Source: Clostridium omnivorum
GTDB taxonomy: Bacteria; Bacillota; Clostridia; Clostridiales; Clostridiaceae
Reading direction: 5' to 3'
NCBI RefSeq assembly: GCF_026012015.1
Contig: NZ_BRXR01000001.1
Coordinates: forward strand, 2,877,501-2,941,500
Length of the DNA stretch: 64,000 nt
Shown: positions 51,140 through 58,566 of the stretch, piece by piece
How positions within the stretch are numbered: the stretch's first letter is position 1
Layout: the number at the start of each line of letters is the position of its first letter
Made by a program: the position numbers and the translations under genes
Notes under the pieces: generated by a model
What the model saw: the letters and a program-made list of their open reading frames with translations, nothing else
Told to the model about the DNA's origin: nothing
Databases searched by the model: none

Positions 51140-51970
51140 ATGGACAACTTAAATAAGTATATGAGATTTATTCCAGGTATTGAACCTTTAAATGAAAGCA
51201 GTGAAGAGGATCTATGGTTTGTCTTTAGAGGCGACAAGATGTTGGTTAAAAATGTAGGAGAACAAATTGATTTTCCTAATTCAATAGATGTTAGTAACTT
51301 AGAATTTATAGATACATATTACATTGGAACTTTAAACAATAGGAATTGCTTTTGTGCAGTAGTGGATAGTGAACCTAATAATCTAAATCATCACTTAGAG
51401 TTCCAGACCTTAAGAAATATATCCATGAATTTAGATAAAGAACTTTTCACAGTATGTGCTAGAGCTTTTTCGGTAATATTATGGGATAGAAATAATAAGT
51501 TTTGTGGAAGATGCGGCAGCACTACAGAAACAAAAGCTAATGAGAGAGCTAAATTCTGTCCTAAATGTGGGTTTATAAGCTACCCTAGAATTTCACCAGC
51601 AGTTATTATGGCAGTTGTAAAAGGTGATGAGATATTATTAGCTCATAATAGAAATTTTGCTGGAGATATGTATAGTGTGGTTGCAGGTTTTGTTGATGCA
51701 GGTGAAACTTTTGAGCAATGTGTAAAAAGAGAAGTTTATGAAGAAATAGGAATAAAGGTGAAAAATATAAAATATTTTGATAGTCAGCCTTGGCCATTTC
51801 CAGATTCATTAATGGTTGGATTTACTGCTGAATATGATAGTGGAGAAATTGAAGTGGATGGAAATGAAATAGAGACTGCAGCTTGGTTTTCAAAGGATAG
51901 CTTACCTAGAATTCCACTAAAAGGTACTATAGCTAGAGATTTAATTGATTGGTTTATAGAAAATCATTAG
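51140..51970 (+). CDS. nudC: NADH pyrophosphatase NudC
   Basis: The protein of 276 residues has the NudC order: an N-terminal domain, a zinc ribbon (FCGRCGS and FCPKCGF near residues 128-150), a Nudix box (GFVDAGETFEQCVKREVYEE then IG), and the NAD-specific SQPWPFPDSLM motif. It hydrolyses NAD(H) to NMN(H) and AMP and can remove NAD caps from RNA. It is the first gene of a unit with larC and larB, 22 bases upstream of larC. The ATG follows GAGGGTGGTGA. Confidence 0.93.
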   Translation: MDNLNKYMRFIPGIEPLNESSEEDLWFVFRGDKMLVKNVGEQIDFPNSIDVSNLEFIDTYYIGTLNNRNCFCAVVDSEPNNLNHHLEFQTLRNISMNLDKELFTVCARAFSVILWDRNNKFCGRCGSTTETKANERAKFCPKCGFISYPRISPAVIMAVVKGDEILLAHNRNFAGDMYSVVAGFVDAGETFEQCVKREVYEEIGIKVKNIKYFDSQPWPFPDSLMVGFTAEYDSGEIEVDGNEIETAAWFSKDSLPRIPLKGTIARDLIDWFIENH

Positions 51971-51992
51971 TCTACGGGAGTGTGATGAAACT

Positions 51993-53276
51993 ATGAAGAT
52001 ACTATATTATGATTGTTTTTCTGGAATTAGTGGGGATATGAACTTAGGTGCACTTCTTGATTTAGGAGTAGACAAGGAATATCTTATAAAAGAATTAGAA
52101 AAATTAAAGGTTAGCGGCTACGAGATAGTAGTTACTACTGATGAGAGAAAAGGCATAACTGGGACTAAAGTTAAGGTAAATTTGGATAGCGAAGAAGAGA
52201 CTGAGCATAAACATAAACATTCTAGTCATGCTCATTCTGATCACGTTCATCACAATCATGTCCATGATGAGCATAGAAACTTGATGGATATAGAAAAAAT
52301 AATTAACTCAAGTTCACTTAATGATGAAGTTAAAAAACTTAGTATGAATATATTCCTAAAGGTAGCTGAAGCTGAAGCAAAAATTCATGGAAAAGGCATA
52401 ATGGAAGTTCATTTTCATGAAGTTGGTGCAGTAGATTCTATTGTAGATATAATTGGAGCTGCTATATGTCTGGATTATCTAAAGGTAGATAAGGTAATAT
52501 GTTCATCGGTAGAGGTTGGTGGTGGATTTGTTAATTGTGCTCATGGGAGGTTCCCAGTACCAGCACCTGCTACGACTGAGATACTAAAGGGCATTCCGAT
52601 AAAGCTTGGAGCTGTACCTTTTGAAACTACTACTCCTACTGGGGCGGCAATATTAGCAGCAACGGTTAATGAGTTTACTGATAAAAAGCAATTTACAGTA
52701 AGCAGGGTAGGCTACGGAATAGGTCATAGAGATACTGAAATACCAAATGTTTTAAGAGTTTTTATTGGGGAAGCAAAGGAAGATTCCCAAAGCAATTTAA
52801 GTTATGTTCCTTATAATAAAGAAGTTTCCGTGGATTATAATAAGGAAGATGCAAATGTTATTGAATGCAATATAGATGACATGAATCCAGAAACCTATGA
52901 TTATATTATGGAAAAACTATTTAATATGGACGTTATGGATGTGTATCTCACTCCTATTATTATGAAGAAGGGAAGACCCGGAATTACTTTAAGTGTATTA
53001 TGCACTGATGAGATAGAGGAGAGTGTTATTGCATTTATATTAAAGGAAACTACTACCTTAGGCATAAGAAAATATAAAGTTCGCAGGACAATACTAAAAA
53101 GAGAAAATTCAATAATCCATACGGAATATGGAAGTGTAAGAGTTAAAACTTCATTTTATAATGAAGAGAAGATAAAAGCGAAACCTGAATATGAGGATAT
53201 AAAAAAGATTGCAATTGAAAAAAACTTGCCAATTAGCAAAGTGTATGAAGCTGCATGGAAAAGGATAATTGATTAG
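51993..53276 (+). CDS. larC: Nickel-pincer cofactor nickel-insertion protein LarC
   Basis: The protein of 427 residues begins with YYDCFSGISGDMNLGALLDLG, the LarC signature, and continues with VHFHEVGAVDSIVDI and the C-terminal CNIDDMNPETYDYIMEKLF and KKGRPGITLSVL segments. A His-rich stretch (HKHKHSSHAHSDHVHHNHVH, residues about 71-90) suits nickel binding. LarC inserts nickel into the pyridinium bisthiocarboxylate mononucleotide made by LarB and LarE. In Lactobacillus plantarum the protein is made by frameshifting; here it is one continuous frame. Confidence 0.95.
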   Translation: MKILYYDCFSGISGDMNLGALLDLGVDKEYLIKELEKLKVSGYEIVVTTDERKGITGTKVKVNLDSEEETEHKHKHSSHAHSDHVHHNHVHDEHRNLMDIEKIINSSSLNDEVKKLSMNIFLKVAEAEAKIHGKGIMEVHFHEVGAVDSIVDIIGAAICLDYLKVDKVICSSVEVGGGFVNCAHGRFPVPAPATTEILKGIPIKLGAVPFETTTPTGAAILAATVNEFTDKKQFTVSRVGYGIGHRDTEIPNVLRVFIGEAKEDSQSNLSYVPYNKEVSVDYNKEDANVIECNIDDMNPETYDYIMEKLFNMDVMDVYLTPIIMKKGRPGITLSVLCTDEIEESVIAFILKETTTLGIRKYKVRRTILKRENSIIHTEYGSVRVKTSFYNEEKIKAKPEYEDIKKIAIEKNLPISKVYEAAWKRIID

Positions 53277-53295
53277 TCTGAATAGGAGATATAAT

Positions 53296-54042
53296 ATGAA
53301 TACTGAAGAGCTTAAGGAAATTTTAAGTAAAATTAGCTCTGGAGATATATCCGTAGAAGAAGGTACAGAGATTCTAAGGGATTTACCATTTAAGGAGCTT
53401 GGTTATGCAAAAATAGATAATCATAGAGAAGTAAGGGTTGGTTATCCTGAAGTTATCTACTGCGAAGGTAAAACAGTAGAACAGGTTAAAGGAATTATAG
53501 AGTTTATGCTTACGAAAAATAATAATATTTTAGGTACAAGGGCTTCAGAAGAAATGTATGAAGCAGTGAAAACAATTTGTCCTGAAGTAGAGTACAATAA
53601 ACTGGCTAGAACATTAACTATAAGGAAAAAAGAAATTAAAGCACCTGAAACTTACATAGCAGTGGTCACTGCTGGTACCTCAGATATACCAGTTGCTGAG
53701 GAAGCCGCTATTACTGCTGAAATTCTAGGAAATAGGGTTGAACGTATATTTGATGTAGGAGTAGCTGGTATACATAGGCTTTTCAACAGGATAGATCTTA
53801 TTAGAGGGGCAAGAGCTGTAGTTGTTGTGGCTGGTATGGAAGGTGCACTGGCTAGTGTTGTTGGAGGCCTTGTAGATAAACCCGTTATTGCAGTGCCAAC
53901 TAGCATAGGCTATGGAGCTAATTTTGGAGGACTTTCTGCATTGCTTGCAATGCTTAATAGCTGTGCTAGTGGAGTTAGTGTAGTAAATATAGATAATGGC
54001 TTTGGAGCTGGCTATATGGCAAGCATGATAAATAAGCTGTAG
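53296..54042 (+). CDS. larB: Pyridinium biscarboxylate synthase LarB
   Basis: The protein of about 248 residues has the LarB features: an N-terminal helical part (LKEILSKISSGDISVEEGTE, LGYAKIDNHREVRVGYPEVI) and a PurE-like domain (VVTAGTSDIPVAEEAAITAE, VVVAGMEGALASVVGGLVDK, and PTSIGYGANFGGLSALLAML). LarB carboxylates nicotinic acid adenine dinucleotide and releases AMP. ATG 53296 follows AGGAGAT. larE and larA are not in the window. A terminator follows. Confidence 0.94.
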   Translation: MNTEELKEILSKISSGDISVEEGTEILRDLPFKELGYAKIDNHREVRVGYPEVIYCEGKTVEQVKGIIEFMLTKNNNILGTRASEEMYEAVKTICPEVEYNKLARTLTIRKKEIKAPETYIAVVTAGTSDIPVAEEAAITAEILGNRVERIFDVGVAGIHRLFNRIDLIRGARAVVVVAGMEGALASVVGGLVDKPVIAVPTSIGYGANFGGLSALLAMLNSCASGVSVVNIDNGFGAGYMASMINKL

Positions 54043-54044
54043 AA

Positions 54045-54055
54045 GTAAGAAGTAA
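54045..54055 (+). repeat. GTAAGAAGTAA motif, copy 2
   Basis: This copy starts three bases after the larB stop and is followed by more AAAAAGTAAAAG-type sequence and a terminator. It is identical to the copies at 32596 and 55678. Confidence 0.5.
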
Positions 54056-54074
54056 AAAGTAAAAGATTTAGAGT

Positions 54075-54128
54075 GTCGAATTGTAAACTTTGAGCTAAAT
54101 CAAGGGGTACAATTCGACCATTTTTTTG
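54075..54128 (+). terminator. Terminator after larB
   Basis: GTCGAATTGTA and TACAATTCGAC form an 11-bp stem with a 22-base loop, followed by CATTTTTTT. Confidence 0.88.
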
Positions 54129-54162
54129 TTTATTAATAGAATGTAAACACTTTACAATCTAA

Positions 54163-54190
54163 TTGACATTATTTACTATGGGATTATAAT
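54163..54190 (+). promoter_or_regulatory. Sigma-A promoter of the radical SAM gene
   Basis: TTGACA at 54163-54168 and TATAAT at 54185-54190 are spaced by 16 bases. Confidence 0.8.
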
Positions 54191-54199
54191 GTAGTTATA

Positions 54200-54211
54200 C
54201 TGACTGGTCAG
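54200..54211 (+). promoter_or_regulatory. TetR-like operator in the radical SAM leader
   Basis: CTGAC-TG-GTCAG is an inverted repeat placed at about the transcription start, ten bases after the -10 box. The sequence resembles operators of TetR-family repressors, but no TetR gene is present nearby. Confidence 0.55.
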
Positions 54212-54285
54212 CCTTCATATAATTATTAATAGTATATAATTTATTAATATTTTTAGTCGATTACTTTTCGGGGGGTAATAATATT

Positions 54286-55665
54286 ATGAATGTAATTGAT
54301 GCTATGGAAAAAGGAATGAAGGATTCAGTTTTGAATGCTCTAGTTGAAGTTGTTGAAAAAAATCCAGAGAAAAATGTTGACAAGCTGTTTTCTTTGGCAA
54401 AGAAGCTTGCTAAGGATGAAACAGCGCAGCAGCAGATAGATTTTGTATTTAATTATTATAAAGAAAATCCTGCAACCTATGAACTTGTTCAAAACATACT
54501 TACTACTACAGATAAGAACTGCTTAAAAAAGTTTCTTGTTAATTTTGTTTCTAATGCAACTTGGTATGGTATGCCTAAGAGAGCAAAATATCTTGAATAC
54601 GAAGATACAAAGGTACCATTTACCCTACTAATAAGCCCTACAATGAGATGCAATTTGAGATGTACGGGCTGTTATGCTGGCAACTACAGCAAAAAGGATG
54701 ATATACCTTTTGAAGAGGTAGATAGAATTATAGGTGAAGCAAGGGATTTAGGTATATATTATATTGTAGTATTAGGTGGAGAACCTTTCTTCTACGATAA
54801 AATGCTAGATATTTATGAAAAGTATAATGATGTTATGTTTACACCATTTACAAATGGAAGTTTATTTAATGAGGAACTAGCTGATAGAATTAAGAAGCTC
54901 GGAAATGTATTTCCGATGTTCTCACTAGAGGGTTTTGAAAAGGAAACAGATGCAAGAAGAGGAAAAGGAACCTTTGAAAGAGTTATGAAATCCATGGATT
55001 TATTGAAGTCTAGAGGAATACTATTTGGAGTATCATCAGCTACATCAAAGTATAATATTGATACTGTAATTTCTGATGAATTTATAGATATGTTAATAGC
55101 TAAAGGTGCCAAGATGAGCTGGTACTTTATGTATATGCCAATAGGTGAGAATCCCAATGTTAATGATATGCTATCACCAGAGCAAAGACTTAGACTTGGA
55201 AGAAGGACAAGAGAAATAAGAAATACGAAGCCATATTTTACAATTGACTTTTTTAATGATGCTCCAGTTGTAGGAGGCTGCATCGCTGGAAAATACTACT
55301 GCCATATAAACTCTAAAGAGGATGTAGAACCATGTATTTTCGCACACTTTGCTTGTGATAACCTAAAAGGAAAGGCTCTAATTGATATCTTTAGAGGTCC
55401 TTTCTTCAAGGAACTTAGAAGCAGACAACCATATAACAACAATTTACTACTGCCATGTATGATGATAGATAACACAAATGTAATTAGGGAAGTAGTAACA
55501 AAGGTCCATGCTTATCCAACTCATCCTGGCGCAGAGAGAATGGTTGAGGATCCAGAGTTTATGAAAGAACTTGACGAGTTGGCTGAAAACTTTAAGCCTT
55601 ATGCAGAGAAGGAATGGAAAGAAGTATTTAACGAAACTGGAAATTATGAAATGGCTAAAGGCTAA
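54286..55665 (+). CDS. Radical SAM/SPASM-type protein
   Basis: The protein of 459 residues has a helical N-terminal domain of about 110 residues and a radical SAM barrel with the cluster motif CNLRCTGC near residue 123 (TMRCNLRCTGCYAG) and GGEPFF near 165. A Cys-rich C-terminal region follows (CIAGKYYCHINSKEDVEPC, FACDN, PCMM) that can hold auxiliary clusters. It generates a 5'-deoxyadenosyl radical; the substrate is unknown. The gene stands alone behind a strong promoter and a TetR-like operator, so it appears inducible. Confidence 0.88.
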   Translation: MNVIDAMEKGMKDSVLNALVEVVEKNPEKNVDKLFSLAKKLAKDETAQQQIDFVFNYYKENPATYELVQNILTTTDKNCLKKFLVNFVSNATWYGMPKRAKYLEYEDTKVPFTLLISPTMRCNLRCTGCYAGNYSKKDDIPFEEVDRIIGEARDLGIYYIVVLGGEPFFYDKMLDIYEKYNDVMFTPFTNGSLFNEELADRIKKLGNVFPMFSLEGFEKETDARRGKGTFERVMKSMDLLKSRGILFGVSSATSKYNIDTVISDEFIDMLIAKGAKMSWYFMYMPIGENPNVNDMLSPEQRLRLGRRTREIRNTKPYFTIDFFNDAPVVGGCIAGKYYCHINSKEDVEPCIFAHFACDNLKGKALIDIFRGPFFKELRSRQPYNNNLLLPCMMIDNTNVIREVVTKVHAYPTHPGAERMVEDPEFMKELDELAENFKPYAEKEWKEVFNETGNYEMAKG

Positions 55666-55677
55666 AATAAGTAATAG

Positions 55678-55688
55678 GTAAGAAGTAA
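55678..55688 (+). repeat. GTAAGAAGTAA motif, copy 3
   Basis: This copy lies 13 bases after the radical SAM stop and overlaps the first bases of its terminator stem. It is identical to the copies at 32596 and 54045. Confidence 0.5.
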
Positions 55689-55736
55689 GAATGAGGAAAT
55701 TTTGAGTAGGCAAGATTTCTTCATTCTTTTTTTATT
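55687..55736 (+). terminator. Terminator after the radical SAM gene
   Basis: An 18-bp stem (55687-55704 with 55711-55728) with two wobble pairs and an AGTAGG loop is followed by a long T run. Confidence 0.9.
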
Positions 55737-55781
55737 TTCTAGTTGAAATTACACAAGTAATTTGATAAGATGGAATTAGAT

Positions 55782-55799
55782 TTAGAAAAGGTTTTCTAA
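55782..55799 (+). promoter_or_regulatory. GalR-like operator before the LacI-family gene
   Basis: TTAGAAAAGGTTTTCTAA is an 8-bp perfect inverted repeat around GG, directly before the ribosome binding site of the LacI-family gene. A nearly identical copy at 56866-56883 precedes galT. Confidence 0.8.
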
Positions 55800-55810
55800 G
55801 AGGTGAGAAT

Positions 55811-56833
55811 ATGTCAGCCACTATAAATGATGTAGCTAGAGAGGCAGGAGTGTCTATAACTACAGTATCTAGAGTTGTTAATAACAATTATCCAGTTAAG
55901 CAGGAAACAAGACAAAAAATAGAAAAAGCAATAGAAAAATTAAATTATAAGCCTAATGCCATGGCTAGAAGTCTTATCACTAAAAAAACTTCTATGATTG
56001 GAGTAGTGGTACCAGGAATAACTAACTTGTTCTTTCCAACTATAGTAGAAGCAATAGAGGAATATGCCAAAACTAAGGGATACAGTATCTCCCTATGTAA
56101 TACAGGCGGAGACCCTAAATCAGAGACAGAGGTTGTGCAGAAGCTAGTTTCAAGACAGGTAGATGGATTAGTTGTTATTGACCCAACTATTGAAAATTTA
56201 GAAAAGGAATATTATGAAAAGCTCTCAAAAACCGTACCGATAATACTAGTAAACGGTGCTCCATCGGGTACAAAGTGCAACTTTATATGCTACGATGAAG
56301 AAATAGGAGCTTCTGAGGCTTTTAAATATTTGCTAGAACTTGGGCATAAAAAAATTGCATTTATTAGAGGGCATAAGAGTTTTTCCTATGACATAAAGGA
56401 AAGAATGTATTTAGACATGATAAAGGATGAGGACTTAAACTATACGAAGATATTAAATGTAGGTAAAGGAAATAAAATTGATGTAGTTGAGAGTACCGAA
56501 AATCAGGTTGAAAAGCTGCTTTTACAGGAAGATAGGCCAACAGCTATATTTGCTTGCAATGATTTAATGGCAGTTGGTGCAATAAATGCATGTATAAAAA
56601 ATGGAATAAATATACCTGAAGATATGTCGGTTATCGGTTTTGATAACACTCTACTGGCACAAGTAACTCAACCAAAGCTTACTTCAGTAGATCAAAATAT
56701 GAAGCAGATTGGACATAGAGCTGCGTTAGAGCTTTTAGATACAATAGAAAATGGAGCACAAGGCAGAAAAACTATTATTTTAGACACCAAGCTCGTAGTG
56801 AGAGAGAGCTGCGGAAAAGTAAAAAAAATATAA
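55811..56833 (+). CDS. LacI-family transcriptional regulator, probable galactose repressor
   Basis: The protein of 340 residues has the LacI helix-turn-helix (TINDVAREAGVSITTVSRVV) and hinge (LNYKPNAMARSL), then a sugar-binding-type sensor domain (MIGVVVPGITNLFFPTIVEA, VDGLVVIDP, FACNDLMAVGAINA, SVIGFDNTLLAQ). It stands directly before galT and galK and is flanked by two copies of the same palindrome, so it probably represses itself and the gal genes. Its inducer is inferred to be galactose or a derivative. Confidence 0.9.
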   Translation: MSATINDVAREAGVSITTVSRVVNNNYPVKQETRQKIEKAIEKLNYKPNAMARSLITKKTSMIGVVVPGITNLFFPTIVEAIEEYAKTKGYSISLCNTGGDPKSETEVVQKLVSRQVDGLVVIDPTIENLEKEYYEKLSKTVPIILVNGAPSGTKCNFICYDEEIGASEAFKYLLELGHKKIAFIRGHKSFSYDIKERMYLDMIKDEDLNYTKILNVGKGNKIDVVESTENQVEKLLLQEDRPTAIFACNDLMAVGAINACIKNGINIPEDMSVIGFDNTLLAQVTQPKLTSVDQNMKQIGHRAALELLDTIENGAQGRKTIILDTKLVVRESCGKVKKI

Positions 56834-56834
56834 A

Positions 56835-56855
56835 AGCGTGCTATGCACGCCTTTA
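56835..56855 (+). terminator. Short hairpin after the LacI-family gene
   Basis: GCGTGC and GCACGC form a 6-bp stem around TAT, followed by CTTTATATT. It is a weak terminator at best. Confidence 0.5.
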
Positions 56856-56865
56856 TATTAACATA

Positions 56866-56883
56866 TTAGAAAAGGTTTTCTAG
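56866..56883 (+). promoter_or_regulatory. GalR-like operator before galT
   Basis: TTAGAAAAGGTTTTCTAG matches the operator at 55782-55799 in 17 of 18 bases and lies about 100 bases upstream of the galT start. Confidence 0.8.
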
Positions 56884-56890
56884 TAAGGGT

Positions 56891-56976
56891 GTAAATGTCC
56901 TAAATGGACATTTACGACGAACTTGCTGGTGGGAATCGACACGAATAGGTTATCCAGTATTTAGAGTGAAAGGAGA
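56891..56976 (+). other. Structured leader of galT, shared with a spore-cluster gene
   Basis: The leader begins with a perfect 10-bp hairpin (GTAAATGTCC and GGACATTTAC around TAAAT). Then comes a segment at 56931-56976 (GGGAATCG..ACGAATA then GAGTGAAAGGAG) that matches the leader at 63500-63545 at 38 of 46 positions without gaps. TGCTGGT and ATCGACA can pair around a GGGA loop. It ends at the galT ribosome binding site. I do not recognise it as a known riboswitch. Confidence 0.6.
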
Positions 56977-56983
56977 AAATATT

Positions 56984-58546
56984 ATGAATAAAAACAATGC
57001 GGCAATGAATCTTGAGAGGCTGCTTAACTTTGCAAAAGAGCAAAATATGATTGAGGAGCTAGATGTAATTCCCTGCAGAAACTCATTAATGGACTTATTT
57101 AAAATAAATGAACCTTATGAAGGTAAATTAGAAAATGAATCACTTGAAAGTGCAGTACCAATACTTGAAAGCTTGCTAGATTATGCTTATGAGATTGGGC
57201 TGCTTGAAGAAAATACTACAACTTATAGGGATTTGCTAGATGCAAAAATAATGGGACTATTAATGCCTAGACAATCAGAAGTTGCTAAGGATTTTTATGG
57301 TACTTGTAAAGAAAGTGGAGTTACAAAGGCTACAGATAATTTCTACAAAATGTCCATAGCTTCAAATTATATTAGGATGGATAGGATAAAGAAGAACTTA
57401 TATTGGGAAGCTTATACAAACTATGGAGACTTAGAGATAACAGTAAATTTATCTAAGCCTGAAAAAGACCCAAAGGAAATAGCTGCATCAAAGCTGGTGC
57501 CACAGACTAATTATCCTAAATGTCTTCTTTGTATAGAAAACGTTGGCTTTGCAGGTACAATAAATCATCCTGCAAGACAAAATCATAGGGTTATTCCTGT
57601 AACCATTGGAGAAGAGCAATGGTACTTGCAGTATTCTCCTTATGTTTACTACAATGAACACTGCATACTATTTCATGAAAGACATGTTCCTATGAAGATT
57701 TCAGATAAAACCTTTACTAGACTTCTTGACTTTGTAGAACAGTTTCCTCACTATTTTATAGGTTCTAATGCAGATTTACCTATAGTTGGAGGTTCAATAT
57801 TAAGCCATGAGCATTATCAAGGTGGAAGACATGTATTTCCAATGGAAAAGGCTCCTATTGAAATTGAACTTAGAAGTGAAGAGTATACAGGGATAAAAGC
57901 TGGAATAGTAAGCTGGCCTTTATCAGTAATAAGATTGTCAGGTAAAAACAAAGAAATGCTTAAAGAGCTTTCAGTTAATATGTTAAAGGCTTGGAGGGAA
58001 TATAGTGATGAGAAGCTAGGGATATTAGCATTTACTAAGAAAGATGGTGTAAATATACCTCATAATACAATTACACCAATTGCAAGAATAAATGCTAGTG
58101 GCGATTATGAAATGGATTTAGTTCTAAGAAATAATAGGACTAGTGAAGAACACCCTGATGGAATATATCATCCTCATAAGGAATTACACCATATAAAGAA
58201 AGAGAATATAGGGCTTATTGAGGTAATGGGACTTGCGGTACTGCCAGCTAGATTGAATAAAGAGCTTAAGCTAATAGAAGAAGTGCTATGCGGAAATGAC
58301 AAGCTTTATAATGAAGCAGTCAATATGGATAGTCACGAACTTAACAAGCATGCAAAATGGATTGAAGAGCTTGTAAGTAAATATGGAACAAAAAATACTT
58401 GCGAAAATGCAGAAAAATATATACAAAAAGAAGTTGGAAACAAGTTTTTAAAGGTACTTTTGGATGCAGGAGTATACAAAAAGGATGAGGCTGGAGCTAA
58501 TGGCTTCATAGGTTTTATGAAAACTATGGGTTTTAAATCAATTTAA
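56984..58546 (+). CDS. galT: UDP-glucose--hexose-1-phosphate uridylyltransferase, class II
   Basis: The protein of about 520 residues matches the Firmicutes GalT class in length. It contains YPKCLLCIENVGFAGTINHP, RQNHRVIP, GSNADLPIVGGSILSHEHYQ with the SHEHYQGG motif, and DLVLRNNRTSEEHPDGIYHP. It transfers UMP between UDP-glucose and galactose-1-phosphate in the Leloir pathway. ATG 56984 is chosen because AAAGGAG lies upstream; an earlier in-frame start falls within the leader. galK follows after 20 bases. No galE is in the window. Confidence 0.94.
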   Translation: MNKNNAAMNLERLLNFAKEQNMIEELDVIPCRNSLMDLFKINEPYEGKLENESLESAVPILESLLDYAYEIGLLEENTTTYRDLLDAKIMGLLMPRQSEVAKDFYGTCKESGVTKATDNFYKMSIASNYIRMDRIKKNLYWEAYTNYGDLEITVNLSKPEKDPKEIAASKLVPQTNYPKCLLCIENVGFAGTINHPARQNHRVIPVTIGEEQWYLQYSPYVYYNEHCILFHERHVPMKISDKTFTRLLDFVEQFPHYFIGSNADLPIVGGSILSHEHYQGGRHVFPMEKAPIEIELRSEEYTGIKAGIVSWPLSVIRLSGKNKEMLKELSVNMLKAWREYSDEKLGILAFTKKDGVNIPHNTITPIARINASGDYEMDLVLRNNRTSEEHPDGIYHPHKELHHIKKENIGLIEVMGLAVLPARLNKELKLIEEVLCGNDKLYNEAVNMDSHELNKHAKWIEELVSKYGTKNTCENAEKYIQKEVGNKFLKVLLDAGVYKKDEAGANGFIGFMKTMGFKSI

Positions 58547-58566
58547 TTTATAAGGAGGTTGAAATT

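Noticed and set aside
54813-55283. 156-residue minus-strand frame inside the radical SAM gene
   Set aside because: It lies fully opposite a gene with clear motifs, has no ribosome binding site and reads as low-complexity Ser/Leu-rich shadow sequence.
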